Below are positions 16,939 through 26,707 of a stretch of DNA of 47,695 bases, one piece after another. A program made the translations under genes and the position numbers. Numbering within the stretch: the stretch's first letter is position 1; every line of letters begins with the position of its first letter. The DNA is from Acetonema longum DSM 6540 (GTDB lineage Bacteria > Bacillota > Negativicutes > Sporomusales > Acetonemataceae). Location: positions 1 through 47,695 of the forward strand of contig NZ_AFGF01000066.1 of assembly GCF_000219125.1 (NCBI RefSeq), in the 5' to 3' direction. The notes under the pieces were generated by a model, which worked only from the letters and a program-made list of their open reading frames with translations, was not told where the DNA came from and made no database searches.

Positions 16939-17669
16939 ATCAGCCCGTTTTCACTGCATTTATCTAACAATTCTCCCACCGTCACGATTCTATAGCCCTG
17001 TTCCTTAATTTTATCCAGCAGGACCGGCAAGGCCTCTGCCGTCTGCAGCGGAGTATCGGAGGCATGCATGAGAATAATGGCGCCGGGCTTTAACCGCTTT
17101 ACTACCCGGTCGATAATCACTTCTTTGCCGGGGTTTTTCCAGTCTAAAGAATCCACATTCCAGATAATCGTTTTGTAGCCCATTGTCTCGGCAGCCGTCA
17201 AAGATCGCTGACTGTAGTGGCCGTTAGGCGGCCGGATCAGGCTGGGGTCTACTCCGGTTACTTCTTTAATCAGATCATGGGCTTTTTTAATATCGTCCTT
17301 CACCCATTCGGCCGGCTTATCGCCATAGTTGTCGTGGCGATAACCATGGCTGGCGATCTGATGACCATCAGCCACCATTCTCTGGGCTACTTCCGGATAC
17401 TTTTTGGCCCATGGCCCCATGATAAAAAAGGTGCACTGAATATTATTCTGTTTCAGGGTATCCAAAATAGAGGGGGTAAATCTATTTCCCCAGGAATGAT
17501 CAAAAGTCAGGGCCACCACTTTCTGATCGGTGCGGGTACCGGCAATAGCCATAGGTCCGCTGCTGATAATTTCAGCAACCTGTACATAGAATGCATTGAT
17601 GGCCAGCAGGCCGATCATACCGTAAAACCAGTACCGGCGGCCGATGATCCGCCTAAGATTCAGTATCAC
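16929..17669 (-). CDS. PdaB-like polysaccharide deacetylase
   Basis: 246 aa from GTG 17669 (AGGAGG 9 nt upstream; the longer frame includes that site). Basic N terminus and one transmembrane segment (YWFYGMIGLLAINAFYVQVA), then an extracytoplasmic NodB domain. The motifs are TFDH (motif 1), SHGYRH (HxxxH metal site), RPPNGHY (motif 3), and LMH in motif 5. Motif 1 has His where most deacetylases have the second, metal-binding Asp; PdaB-type sporulation proteins also deviate here. By family it N-deacetylates peptidoglycan or spore cortex glycan. An 8-bp hairpin (17687-17705) sits just before the ribosome site. Monocistronic with a terminator at each side. Confidence 0.88.
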   Translation of the reverse strand: MILNLRRIIGRRYWFYGMIGLLAINAFYVQVAEIISSGPMAIAGTRTDQKVVALTFDHSWGNRFTPSILDTLKQNNIQCTFFIMGPWAKKYPEVAQRMVADGHQIASHGYRHDNYGDKPAEWVKDDIKKAHDLIKEVTGVDPSLIRPPNGHYSQRSLTAAETMGYKTIIWNVDSLDWKNPGKEVIIDRVVKRLKPGAIILMHASDTPLQTAEALPVLLDKIKEQGYRIVTVGELLDKCSENGLIRH

Positions 17670-17686
17670 CTGTCCCCGCCTCCTAA

Positions 17687-17705
17687 AGAGATGCAAAGCA
17701 TCTCT
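17687..17705. other. Perfect hairpin in the deacetylase leader
   Basis: AGAGATGC-AAA-GCATCTCT, 8-bp stem with a triloop, ending 6 bp before the AGGAGG of the deacetylase mRNA. It could restrict ribosome access, but the stem does not cover the ribosome site. Confidence 0.5.
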
Positions 17706-17805
17706 GAAATCAGACTAGCATCGTCTTGTTTTTTCTTTTTTCGGGTTATTGTAATAATACCTATGCGCCGGCCAGGAGGAATATGCCTATGGTACCTATA
17801 TACCG

Positions 17806-17854
17806 CAAAAAAAGAAGTGGCCCAAAAGTTTGATCAACTGATGGACCACTTCTT
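17806..17854 (-). terminator. Intrinsic terminator of groES-groEL
   Basis: On the minus strand a 9-bp stem (AAGAAGTGG / CCACTTCTT) with a long, partly self-paired loop is followed by a run of seven T, about 85 bp after the groEL stop. Confidence 0.8.
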
Positions 17855-17940
17855 AATTCTTTATTTTTAGCTACAAATTAGCTACATTGGCGTTATAGAC
17901 AGTGTCAAAATCCCTTACTTCGTAGGATTTACGACCCTTC

Positions 17941-19602
<1,662 letters not shown>

Positions 19603-19620
19603 TTATGTATTCGTGATTCC

Positions 19621-19905
19621 TTATTCCACGATAGCCAGAACGTCTCTCTCACTGAGGATAAGATATTCTACACCGTCAATTTTTACTTCAGTGCCAGCAT
19701 ATTTGGAGAAAATGACCTTGTCCCCTTCCTTAACATCCAGAGCTACTCTCGTACCGTTCTCAAGCACTTTACCGGTACCGACAGCCACAATCTTACCTTC
19801 CTGAGGTTTTTCCTTAGCAGTGTCGGGCAGCACAATACCACTCTTGGTTTTTTCTTCTCTTTCCAGTGCCTTGATAACAACTCTGTCGCCCAATGGCTTA
19901 ATCAT
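19621..19905 (-). CDS. groES: Co-chaperonin GroES (10 kDa)
   Basis: 94 aa, with [14 protein letters not shown] at the start, the mobile loop around residues 17-35 ([12 protein letters not shown]), and the [15 protein letters not shown] block. It caps GroEL. I chose ATG 19905 because AAGGAGG lies 9 nt upstream; a TTG two codons earlier is too close to that site. First gene of the operon, CIRCE 43 bp upstream. Confidence 0.98.
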   Translation of the reverse strand: MIKPLGDRVVIKALEREEKTKSGIVLPDTAKEKPQEGKIVAVGTGKVLENGTRVALDVKEGDKVIFSKYAGTEVKIDGVEYLILSERDVLAIVE

Positions 19906-19948
19906 GAACAATGACCTCCTTTATAATTATGCTTTTGCTTTTTAATTG

Positions 19949-19975
19949 TTAGCACTCACTTAACATGAGTGCTAA
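19949..19975 (-). promoter_or_regulatory. CIRCE operator (HrcA binding site)
   Basis: Perfect TTAGCACTC-N9-GAGTGCTAA, the canonical CIRCE inverted repeat, between the groES promoter and start codon. HrcA repression of groESL is expected; hrcA itself is not in the window. Confidence 0.97.
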
Positions 19976-19986
19976 TTCCAATAACT

Positions 19987-20015
19987 ATAATATAGAATTT
20001 GCCGCTAAAAATCAA
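19987..20015 (-). promoter_or_regulatory. groES-groEL promoter
   Basis: TTGATT (20010-20015) and TATTAT (19987-19992) on the minus strand, 17-bp spacer, immediately upstream of CIRCE. The rest of the gap to the ANTAR gene (20016-20328) holds the decayed repeat below and nothing else I can support. Confidence 0.8.
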
Positions 20016-20186
20016 GGGGTTTTGCAATGAAATTTTTCGTTTTCTTCAAGTGTTTTGGCAGGGAAAGCCAAATCTATGGTTTACTGAGCCAGTACTGTTT
20101 ATACATCAAAGCAAAAATAAGACACCAAGATGGCGGTGTCTTTTTCGGTGTTTATTGCAAAACTCATCTACAGTCTCGAAACAGAT

Positions 20187-20328
20187 ACCGTTCAAAACGG
20201 TTCAGATGCTAGGTAAGAGCAACGCCTGCTTTGTCGTACTAGTGAAGAATTTAGGTGACCTTTCAGCTTGTGAGAAATCATCCACTATTACCCATTTCCC
20301 GAAAAGCACGAATTTTTCAACGGTCACC
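20187..20328. repeat. Shorter, decayed relative of the 4353-4590 inverted-repeat element
   Basis: Left end ACCGTTCAAAACGGTTCAGATGC matches the left end of the first element (which has GTTCAAAAAGGTTCAGATGC). Right end TTTTTCAACGGTCACC matches its right end TTTTTCAACGGTCCC. The middle is shorter (about 140 bp total) and different. As with the first copy, the right end runs straight into the TAG stop of the neighbouring gene. No protein. Confidence 0.7.
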
Positions 20329-20910
20329 CTATTTTTTCTTGGTGGCGGCGCTAATGATCGATTCCGCCACTTCCCGGATGGATTTTCGCTTATTCATGCT
20401 ATACTGCTGAATGCGACGATATGCTTCAGTCTCGGAGAGCTGATAGGCGTCCATCAGAATGCCTTTAGCCCGGTCCAAAATTTTACGGATCTCCAGAGAG
20501 TTTTTTACATCCTCCAGTTCCTTTTCCAAGTCAGTAAGTTCCTGAAAGCGGGACAAGGCAATCTCAATTGCCGGAAACAGATTAGCTTCTTTCACCGGTT
20601 TGACCAAATAGGCCAAGACCCCTGAATCTTTCGCCTTTTCCACAATCTCTTTCTGGCTGTAGGCAGTCAACAGCAGTACCGGCGCCAGCCGTTCGTTGGA
20701 AATAGTTTTTGCGGCGGTGATGCCGTCCATTTCCGGCATTTTGATATCCATAATGACCAAATCAGGCTGAAATTTTCGCGCCAGTTCTATTGCCTTGGTA
20801 CCGTTCACCGCCTCGGCAACCACGGTATGACCCGCTTCTTCCAGAAGTTCTTTCAGATCCATACGGATTATTGATTCATTGTCAGCAATAACTATACGCA
20901 GTGATTGCAT
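20329..20910 (-). CDS. Response regulator with ANTAR RNA-binding output domain
   Basis: 193 aa. Receiver domain 1-120 with the acidic pocket (ADNES), phospho-acceptor Asp in LVIMDIKMPEMDG, Thr in LLLTAYS, and Lys in YLVKPV. A coiled-coil linker follows, then the ANTAR domain (about 135-190; ILDRAKGILMDAYQLSETEAYRRIQQYSM). ANTAR proteins bind paired hexaloop hairpins in nascent RNA and prevent termination. Start ATG 20910 is 9 nt after GGGAGG; the earlier ATGs are too close. It lies 5 bp behind its cognate sensor kinase. Architecture matches EutV and AmiR/NasR-type antiterminators, but no eut, ami or nas genes are here, so the targets are elsewhere. Confidence 0.95.
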   Translation of the reverse strand: MQSLRIVIADNESIIRMDLKELLEEAGHTVVAEAVNGTKAIELARKFQPDLVIMDIKMPEMDGITAAKTISNERLAPVLLLTAYSQKEIVEKAKDSGVLAYLVKPVKEANLFPAIEIALSRFQELTDLEKELEDVKNSLEIRKILDRAKGILMDAYQLSETEAYRRIQQYSMNKRKSIREVAESIISAATKKK

Positions 20911-20915
20911 GTTCA

Positions 20916-22334
20916 TCATCCTCCCTCTCCGACTCGGGGAACCGTAATTGAGGCTCGTGTACCACTATCAGAGTATATGCGGAATTGGCCGCCTAAATCA
21001 TCTTCAATTAATTTTCGCACGATTTGCAGTCCCAAACTGCGCGAATTCTGCGGATTAAAATCAGGCGGCAACCCAATACCGTTATCATAGATATCCACTT
21101 GATGAAAGTCCTTAGTGGTTACAATATCGATTCCGATCACACCTTCACTTAACCCCACGAACCCATGCTCCAGGGAGTTTTGGATCAGTTCATTTACGGC
21201 CAAAGCCAGGCTTGTAGCCTGCTCGGAGGGCAAGATTACCGTTTGGCCGTTAAAAACCGTTTGGATATTAAAATCCGGTTCCAGCATATTTTGGATCACC
21301 AAGTCGAGAATATTCTTGACCACCTCAGCCACATCAATGATCTCTTTATCCTGCTGGGACAAAAATTCATGAACCACCGAAATGCTCAAAATACGGTTAA
21401 TACTTTCTCTCAGGGCGGCTTTTACCTGCATGGAGTTGCTGCGCCTGGCCTGGAGCCTGAGCAGGCTGGCCACGGTTTGCAGATTGTTCTTCACCCGGTG
21501 ATGAATTTCCTGAATCACCGCCGACTTAATCAGCAGTTCCTTTTCTTTTTTCTTCAGTTCGGTGACATCAGCAAGAATCACAATAGTCCGTCCAACCTGA
21601 TCGCCTGTCACAATGGGAATGGCCCGCATAGCCAGAATCATGTTGCCGATTTCCCACTCGGTCTCCTGAGGCTGTTTGACATGGGCGGCCTTTTGCGCCA
21701 GGCGTATGTTCAGCTGGCGATCATACATTTTCCGGCCTACGATTTTACCGATGCCCAATATCTTATAAACGTTTACGGTCGCCGCATTGGCGGCTATAAT
21801 CAGTCCCCGCTCATCGATGATCATAATCCCATCTCGGGCTGTCAAAGGACGATATACTTTTTCCAGTGCCGGCACTTGGCAGGAGATTAGCAATTGATAG
21901 GCCGTATGCACTAAAATAGGATGGTCAGTGCTGGTTTCTTCAAAACTGGCTTCAAAACTGGCAACCGCAATGATGGTCCCGGTGTCATCACAAATGGGAT
22001 ATGTGCGCATCTCCAGGGCATCCATCCCCAAAGCCCATTCACGCTGGCCGGATATGTTCTCTCCTGACTCAAACGTCCGCCATACCAGAGGTTCCTCGGA
22101 AGCATACACCGTTGTCCCCAGCAGGTTGGGTCTATATTGTATAAAGCCGGTATTAGGCTTAGCCTGGGCAATGATGACCAGATAATGGTCTACATCCGAT
22201 TTAGCATAAATGGTAATTTGCGCATAAGCGATATCACTCGCCAATTCCAGAATGCTTTCCACAACCTGCAGTTTTTCTATCTGTGAAAGCGATAAACTCG
22301 TAGTTTTCCGACAAATTTCTTCTGTGACTCCCAT
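20916..22334 (-). CDS. HisKA_2-type sensor histidine kinase (partner of the ANTAR regulator)
   Basis: 472 aa, no transmembrane segment, so a soluble sensor. Residues 1-150 resemble the GAF-like N-terminal sensor domain of EutW/PdtaS-type kinases. A PAS domain (about 165-265) follows, then HisKA_2 with the phospho-acceptor His in EIHHRVKNNLQTVASLL, and a HATPase_c domain (NELIQNSLEHGF, DNGIGLP, LGLQIV). Start ATG 22334, AAGGGGTGA 8 nt upstream. Operon with the ANTAR regulator. This pairing of HisKA_2 kinase and ANTAR regulator is the EutW-EutV arrangement; the ligand cannot be read from sequence. Confidence 0.93.
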   Translation of the reverse strand: MGVTEEICRKTTSLSLSQIEKLQVVESILELASDIAYAQITIYAKSDVDHYLVIIAQAKPNTGFIQYRPNLLGTTVYASEEPLVWRTFESGENISGQREWALGMDALEMRTYPICDDTGTIIAVASFEASFEETSTDHPILVHTAYQLLISCQVPALEKVYRPLTARDGIMIIDERGLIIAANAATVNVYKILGIGKIVGRKMYDRQLNIRLAQKAAHVKQPQETEWEIGNMILAMRAIPIVTGDQVGRTIVILADVTELKKKEKELLIKSAVIQEIHHRVKNNLQTVASLLRLQARRSNSMQVKAALRESINRILSISVVHEFLSQQDKEIIDVAEVVKNILDLVIQNMLEPDFNIQTVFNGQTVILPSEQATSLALAVNELIQNSLEHGFVGLSEGVIGIDIVTTKDFHQVDIYDNGIGLPPDFNPQNSRSLGLQIVRKLIEDDLGGQFRIYSDSGTRASITVPRVGEGG

Positions 22335-22396
22335 AAGCGCTTTCACCCCTTGCTTATAAAGTGAATATTATTCCACCCTATTGCAAAAAAATCCTC

Positions 22397-23725
22397 TTAT
22401 AGCAAAACAATTTCCGTCCCTTTTGTGTCAGTTTCTAAGTAGGACTGTCCAGTCAAGTCCTTTCCAGCTGCATCAAATGATATTTGCGGTATACAGATCA
22501 ACTGAGGGTTCACATCGGCCAATTTCGCGTCCAGAACGGCCTGATAGTCACTGACCGTCAACAATCCAGCGGCTTGAATCACTCCGCCGAAAAATTCGGC
22601 AGGTACGCCGGCGGTTATGACGCCCGGCTCATCTTGCCAAACTTTTTGCCATAAGGGATGGGCTGATTCGGAAGTTAAGAGTAAAGTACGCCCGGCCTGT
22701 TTGGACCGGATAGTCGACAGGATTCGGTCAACCAGACTATAGTCAATATCATGATACATAACTAAACCGGGACGTTGATGCTGGGACTGGCTTATTACGG
22801 CGGAAAATCGTTGCCCTGACCGCTCCAGTTCAATGCTGACAGGGGAAGTCGCCTGAGATACTGCCTGAAAGGTCTCCACCCGTGAACGAACCGACTGCCC
22901 GTTCACAGTCCTGATGACATCGCCCCGCTGAATGCCGGAGACGGCAGCCGGTGAGCCGGCAATCACCCCCGCTACTTCTGGCTGTGTATCCTCCGGTACA
23001 AAAGGCTCTATCGTTAAAGGAGTTTGCAGTTCAGCTGCCGTCCGCTGCCCCTGCTGCCGCAGCTCCCCAATAAGGTCCCGGGGGTAGCGGCATGAATCCG
23101 GCGCATAGCGGGTATACCCCGGAATAAACAGCCGAATGGTGTCAGCCCGGTTGTCATCCAGATAATGGCAGGTAGCAAATACATCCTCCCAGCCTGCGAT
23201 ATGGGGCATAGCCACTAAACTGCCATGATAGGGGATTCCATACTGATAAAGCAGCTCGGGGCTCTCTAATGCCACCGGCGCTTGACGGTCCTGCATCAGT
23301 TTCAGGCGGCCGCATAGTGTGGCGCTGTTCAGGGAGAGATTGATTTCAATCCGGCCAAGGTCAGCCAACTTCCTGACCGTTTCCCGGGTTAAGAGACTGC
23401 CGTTGGTGGTCACCTGTATCGGAGTATCAGGCATACGCCATCGCAAATCTTGTAAGATAGCTAAAAATTCAGGATGAGAAAAAGGTTCCCCTTCTTCCAG
23501 GCGTGAGATCGACTCGCCAATCACGATGCGGCGTTCCGGGTCGAGAAACCCAGCCAGTTCTCTCACCTCTTCCCGGGACAAAGGAGGAATCCGGTAGGTT
23601 TTTACCGCAGCCGGATTGTGCCGGTGACTGCAAAATATACACGCCACATTGCAAACTGAAGTAACCGCCAGGATATTGGCGGAGCTGGCAGAATGGGCCA
23701 AAAGATATTTTAAATAACCTGTCAT
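22397..23725 (-). CDS. Radical SAM protein with internal PDZ and DUF512-like C terminus
   Basis: 442 aa. The radical SAM core (about 15-215) has CNVACIFC, a canonical CxxxCxxC. A PDZ domain (about 245-320; VIAGSPAAVSGIQRGDVIRTVNG) follows. The C-terminal 110 residues (YSLVDRILSTIRSKQAGRT then AEFFGGVIQAAGLLTVSDY) resemble DUF512. Known DUF512 proteins of bacteria have the order PDZ-radical SAM-DUF512, so here the PDZ domain appears to have moved. The C-terminal match is my reading, not a search result. Function is unknown. Start ATG 23725 has GGAG 4 nt upstream. It lies behind tsaD, separated by the DnaA-box cluster. Confidence 0.8.
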   Translation of the reverse strand: MTGYLKYLLAHSASSANILAVTSVCNVACIFCSHRHNPAAVKTYRIPPLSREEVRELAGFLDPERRIVIGESISRLEEGEPFSHPEFLAILQDLRWRMPDTPIQVTTNGSLLTRETVRKLADLGRIEINLSLNSATLCGRLKLMQDRQAPVALESPELLYQYGIPYHGSLVAMPHIAGWEDVFATCHYLDDNRADTIRLFIPGYTRYAPDSCRYPRDLIGELRQQGQRTAAELQTPLTIEPFVPEDTQPEVAGVIAGSPAAVSGIQRGDVIRTVNGQSVRSRVETFQAVSQATSPVSIELERSGQRFSAVISQSQHQRPGLVMYHDIDYSLVDRILSTIRSKQAGRTLLLTSESAHPLWQKVWQDEPGVITAGVPAEFFGGVIQAAGLLTVSDYQAVLDAKLADVNPQLICIPQISFDAAGKDLTGQSYLETDTKGTEIVLL

Positions 23726-23784
23726 GAGTCTCCGTTTCTTCCGTATGGATTATGCCGATCAACTTGTCCACTCTTTCCCGATGC

Positions 23785-23892
23785 TTATCCACAATATCCA
23801 CAGGTTTATCCACAGGATATTCAGGTGTTTTTAGCGATTTCGTGGGATATTTAATCACATTATCCACAAATGTCATTTTATTTTTTTCCACA
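23785..23892 (+). promoter_or_regulatory. Cluster of DnaA boxes between tsaD and the radical SAM gene
   Basis: Three perfect TTATCCACA boxes (23785-23793, 23806-23814, 23860-23868) and two with one mismatch (ATATCCACA 23794-23802; TTTTCCACA 23884-23892), all in the same orientation within 108 bp. A weaker TTGTCCACT is at 23764. AT-rich runs lie at 23874-23887. No dnaA, dnaN or gyrB is in the window, so this is more likely a DnaA-titrating or regulatory cluster than oriC. Confidence 0.85.
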
Positions 23893-23910
23893 AAGAGATT
23901 CCAGTGAATT

Positions 23911-24954
23911 TTAACTTTCACCCAACCGCAAACCGGGTATAGCATTGAGATGAAAATTTGAACACAGACCGGCTTGTTGTTTATAATGTGCCCGGCAGGC
24001 AATCATGGCGGCATTATCAGTACAAAGAACCGGCGGCGGGTAATAAAACCCAATAGCCCGCTCCTGGCACCTGACTGTCAGCTCTGCCCGCAAACGACTA
24101 TTAGCGGCCACGCCGCCAGCGAGGCAAACCGTCGAGGCACCTGTCACCTGTACGGCCTGCAATGTTTTCTCCGTCAAGATGTCAATCACCGCCGCCTGGA
24201 AACTGGCCGCCACATCCGGGAGGGAAACCGTCTCCCCCTTCTGTTTCACCTGGTTAAGATAGTTGAGCACTGCCGATTTCAGACCGCTGAAACTAAATTC
24301 GAAGTTATTCTGTCCGTGCAGGGCCCGGGGAAAGGCAACCGCTGTCGGATCGCCATCCTTTGCCAGCCGGTCGATCTCCGGCCCGCCGGGGTAGGGAAGC
24401 CCCATAACCCGGGCGACCTTATCAAAGGCCTCTCCAGCCGCATCATCCCGGGTTTGTCCTAATAGTTGAAATTGGTTATAATCCTTCACATGAACCAGGG
24501 AAGTGTGTCCGCCAGATACGACCAGGGCGACAAAAGGAGGGGTCAGGTCCTTATGCGCTAAAAAATTGGCAAAAATGTGACCTTCCAGATGATTGACCCC
24601 CAACAGAGGCAGTTCTTTAGCAAAGGCCAGCGTTTTGGCCGCCGCCACCCCTACCAGCAAAGCCCCGACCAAACCCGGACCATAGGTCACGCCGACGCCG
24701 TGAATATCATCCAAACCGATGCCGGCTTCCCCCAAAGCCTGATCAATCACTCCCATAACATTTTCGATGTGTTTGCGGGAGGCAATTTCCGGCACCACGC
24801 CGCCAAACCGTTGGAAAATCGGCACCTGTGAAGATATCACATTCGAAAGGATAGTTCGCCCGCCTGCTACGACAGAGGCGGAGGTTTCATCGCAGCTAGT
24901 CTCAATTCCCAGCACCAACTGCCCTAAAGCAGCCGGCGGCTTTTCATTCGCCAT
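23911..24954 (-). CDS. tsaD: tRNA t6A37 threonylcarbamoyltransferase TsaD
   Basis: 347 aa from ATG 24954 (GGGGAGG 4 nt upstream). ASKHA-fold protein with [15 protein letters not shown] at the N terminus, metal-binding [18 protein letters not shown], and [13 protein letters not shown] near the C terminus. With TsaB and TsaE it transfers the threonylcarbamoyl group from TC-AMP to A37 of ANN-decoding tRNAs. Formerly Gcp/YgjD. Last gene of the thiL-tsaE-tsaB-rimI-tsaD cluster, so the modification set is together except TsaC. Confidence 0.98.
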   Translation of the reverse strand: MANEKPPAALGQLVLGIETSCDETSASVVAGGRTILSNVISSQVPIFQRFGGVVPEIASRKHIENVMGVIDQALGEAGIGLDDIHGVGVTYGPGLVGALLVGVAAAKTLAFAKELPLLGVNHLEGHIFANFLAHKDLTPPFVALVVSGGHTSLVHVKDYNQFQLLGQTRDDAAGEAFDKVARVMGLPYPGGPEIDRLAKDGDPTAVAFPRALHGQNNFEFSFSGLKSAVLNYLNQVKQKGETVSLPDVAASFQAAVIDILTEKTLQAVQVTGASTVCLAGGVAANSRLRAELTVRCQERAIGFYYPPPVLCTDNAAMIACRAHYKQQAGLCSNFHLNAIPGLRLGES

Positions 24955-25012
24955 AGTACCTCCCCTGGAACCTTTTATAGTAATCGGCATAACATATAAC
25001 ACAATCACCTTA

Positions 25013-25031
25013 ACAGCCACAAAGTGGCTGT
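25013..25031 (+). other. Perfect hairpin with rightward T-tract between rimI and tsaD
   Basis: ACAGCCAC-AAA-GTGGCTGT, 8-bp stem, followed on the plus strand by CTCTTTTTT. As a terminator it points against the operon, so it would stop antisense transcription; on the coding strand it is a hairpin without a T-run in the rimI-tsaD spacer. Confidence 0.55.
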
Positions 25032-25039
25032 CTCTTTTT

Positions 25040-25528
25040 TTATAATCTTAACTGCTCAAAGGACTTCAGCCACAGCAACAAAGCGTCTTCTTTCGGCTCA
25101 GAGTAATAACCGGGCCGTATGCCATACTCGACAAAACCCATCTTGGCATATAGAGAACGGGCCGTTTGGTTCGACACCCTGACCTCAAGGGTCATGCTTT
25201 CGGCTCCCAGGATTTGAGCGCGGCAGATCAAAGCCAGCATCATTCGCCTCCCCCATCCCTTTCCTTGATAGGCCGGAGCAATGGCCACATTCATCACATG
25301 AGCCTCATTGCATACCACCCAAATACCGGCATAGCCTACAATATGGCCCTGCCATTCAGCAATCAGATAGTGAGCCAAGTCATTATAATTCAATTCTTCC
25401 TCAAATGTCGCCCGGGACCATGGTGTGGAAAAACAGGCCTGCTCCAAGGTCACAATAACATCAATATCATCCAGTCCCATCCAGCGAAAAATCAGTCCTG
25501 CCTCGCGTTGCCCTGTCTCTTCTCCCAT
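25040..25528 (-). CDS. rimI: Ribosomal protein S18-alanine N-acetyltransferase RimI
   Basis: 162 aa, GNAT fold. Acetyl-CoA loop is [17 protein letters not shown]; also [14 protein letters not shown] near the N terminus and [13 protein letters not shown], all typical of RimI. Start ATG 25528 is inside the 3' end of tsaB (37-bp overlap) with GGAGG 4-5 nt upstream, suggesting translational coupling. tsaB-rimI-tsaD adjacency is common in Firmicutes. Confidence 0.93.
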   Translation of the reverse strand: MGEETGQREAGLIFRWMGLDDIDVIVTLEQACFSTPWSRATFEEELNYNDLAHYLIAEWQGHIVGYAGIWVVCNEAHVMNVAIAPAYQGKGWGRRMMLALICRAQILGAESMTLEVRVSNQTARSLYAKMGFVEYGIRPGYYSEPKEDALLLWLKSFEQLRL

Positions 25529-26214
25529 AATTCCTCCGCCTCGGACCGCCTGATATATTGGGGTTCCAATGTCTTACAATCATGTACAATTCCTTGCTGC
25601 AGCATCTTCCGACCCAATAAGGCCACACTGCCGGCCCTTGGCAGGATGCAATGGGGCGGCGCCAGCCATATATCGGCGCCGGCTTGTTGCGCAGTCTGAA
25701 TTTCCTGCCGAAACATCACGGCGGCTTCGCCCATGGCCACCACTGGCTGCGAAAGCTGTGTCAGCTCCCCCAGCGCCTCGGTAAAGGAACGGACGGTTGG
25801 CGGAGTTACTTCTATCAGAGTTTCTCCCTGCCAGCGATAAAGCGCCAAGTAAATATTACCTTTTTGCGCATCCAGCATCGGGGCCAGAATCCCTCCTGGC
25901 GCCGGATTGCCATAGGCTAAGGCAGCCAGCGTCGGCACTCCCACAATTGGGATTCGCAAAGCGTAGGCCAGGGCCTTGGCCGTTGCCAGGCCGATTCTCA
26001 GGCCGGTAAAAGAACCCGGACCACTGCTGATAGCTACCGCCCCCAGATCTTTTTTATCAACCTCCGCCAATTCCAGGAGCTCTGCTATGTGCGGCAGCAA
26101 TCGTTCCGAATGGGTCTTTTTTGTCTGTTGCGTTATTTCCGCCAGCAAGGTATCATCGGCGGTCAGAGCCACACTAGATACCAGCGTGGTCGTGTCTAAA
26201 CCGAGTATCAGCAA
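25492..26214 (-). CDS. tsaB: tRNA t6A scaffold protein TsaB
   Basis: 240 aa. N terminus LILGLDTTTLVSSVAL and SSGPGSFTGLRIGLATAKALAYAL, diagnostic of TsaB (YeaZ), an inactive ASKHA paralogue of TsaD that dimerises with it. Start is TTG 26214, GGAG 10 nt upstream, overlapping tsaE by 41 bp; no better start is nearby. Central gene of the tsa operon. Confidence 0.95.
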   Translation of the reverse strand: MLILGLDTTTLVSSVALTADDTLLAEITQQTKKTHSERLLPHIAELLELAEVDKKDLGAVAISSGPGSFTGLRIGLATAKALAYALRIPIVGVPTLAALAYGNPAPGGILAPMLDAQKGNIYLALYRWQGETLIEVTPPTVRSFTEALGELTQLSQPVVAMGEAAVMFRQEIQTAQQAGADIWLAPPHCILPRAGSVALLGRKMLQQGIVHDCKTLEPQYIRRSEAEELWEKRQGNARQD

Positions 26215-26671
26215 TGGCTGTCCACTCCTTTAACAATGTCTCGTATCTGCCGCCCTGGGGCTTAAGGGTAATCGATCGGGAGTTTGGCTCCGGGCCGGCA
26301 TCCAATATAATCCAAAGGTAAGCGTCCGGCAAAGCAGACGGGAACTTATCCGCCCACTCGATCAGGGTAATACTGCCGACGCCGCTGTATTCCTCAAAGC
26401 CAATATCCTGTAGCTCCTCCGGAACCGCCAATCGATACCAGTCGTAATGATAAAGTGTATATCTCCCCTGATATACGTCCAGGACAGTAAACGTCGGGCT
26501 GGTGATTTCCACCTCAATCCCTAATCCGGCGGCAATGCCCTGCGCCAATAAGGTTTTCCCGGCGCCCAGATCACCCGACAGGCATAGTATATCCCCGTCT
26601 TGCAGCAATTGAGCAAATTCCCGCCCAAATGAAAAAGTCTCATCCGAGGTAGAAGTATAATAGCGTAACAT
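26174..26671 (-). CDS. tsaE: tRNA t6A ATPase TsaE
   Basis: 165 aa P-loop ATPase with Walker A SGDLGAGKT, EITSPTFTVLDVY, YHYDWYRL and LIEWADKF, all TsaE (YjeE) signatures. It resets the TsaB-TsaD complex between catalytic cycles. ATG 26671, with AGGAG 12 nt upstream, a slightly long spacing. It is 36 bp after thiL. Confidence 0.96.
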   Translation of the reverse strand: MLRYYTSTSDETFSFGREFAQLLQDGDILCLSGDLGAGKTLLAQGIAAGLGIEVEITSPTFTVLDVYQGRYTLYHYDWYRLAVPEELQDIGFEEYSGVGSITLIEWADKFPSALPDAYLWIILDAGPEPNSRSITLKPQGGRYETLLKEWTAIADTRFRHDHAGI

Positions 26672-26707
26672 AGATAATAAGTACTCCTTTGTGATTCCTA
26701 CCGATTT

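Noticed and set aside
23785-23892. Chromosomal origin of replication
   Set aside because: No dnaA, dnaN, gyrB or rpmH nearby; a box cluster alone is insufficient.
23469-24002. A 177-aa minus-strand reading frame across the tsaD-radical SAM junction
   Set aside because: Its middle is mostly the translation of the DnaA boxes (repeated VDK/VDN), it overlaps two real genes in another frame, and no suitable ribosome site is present.
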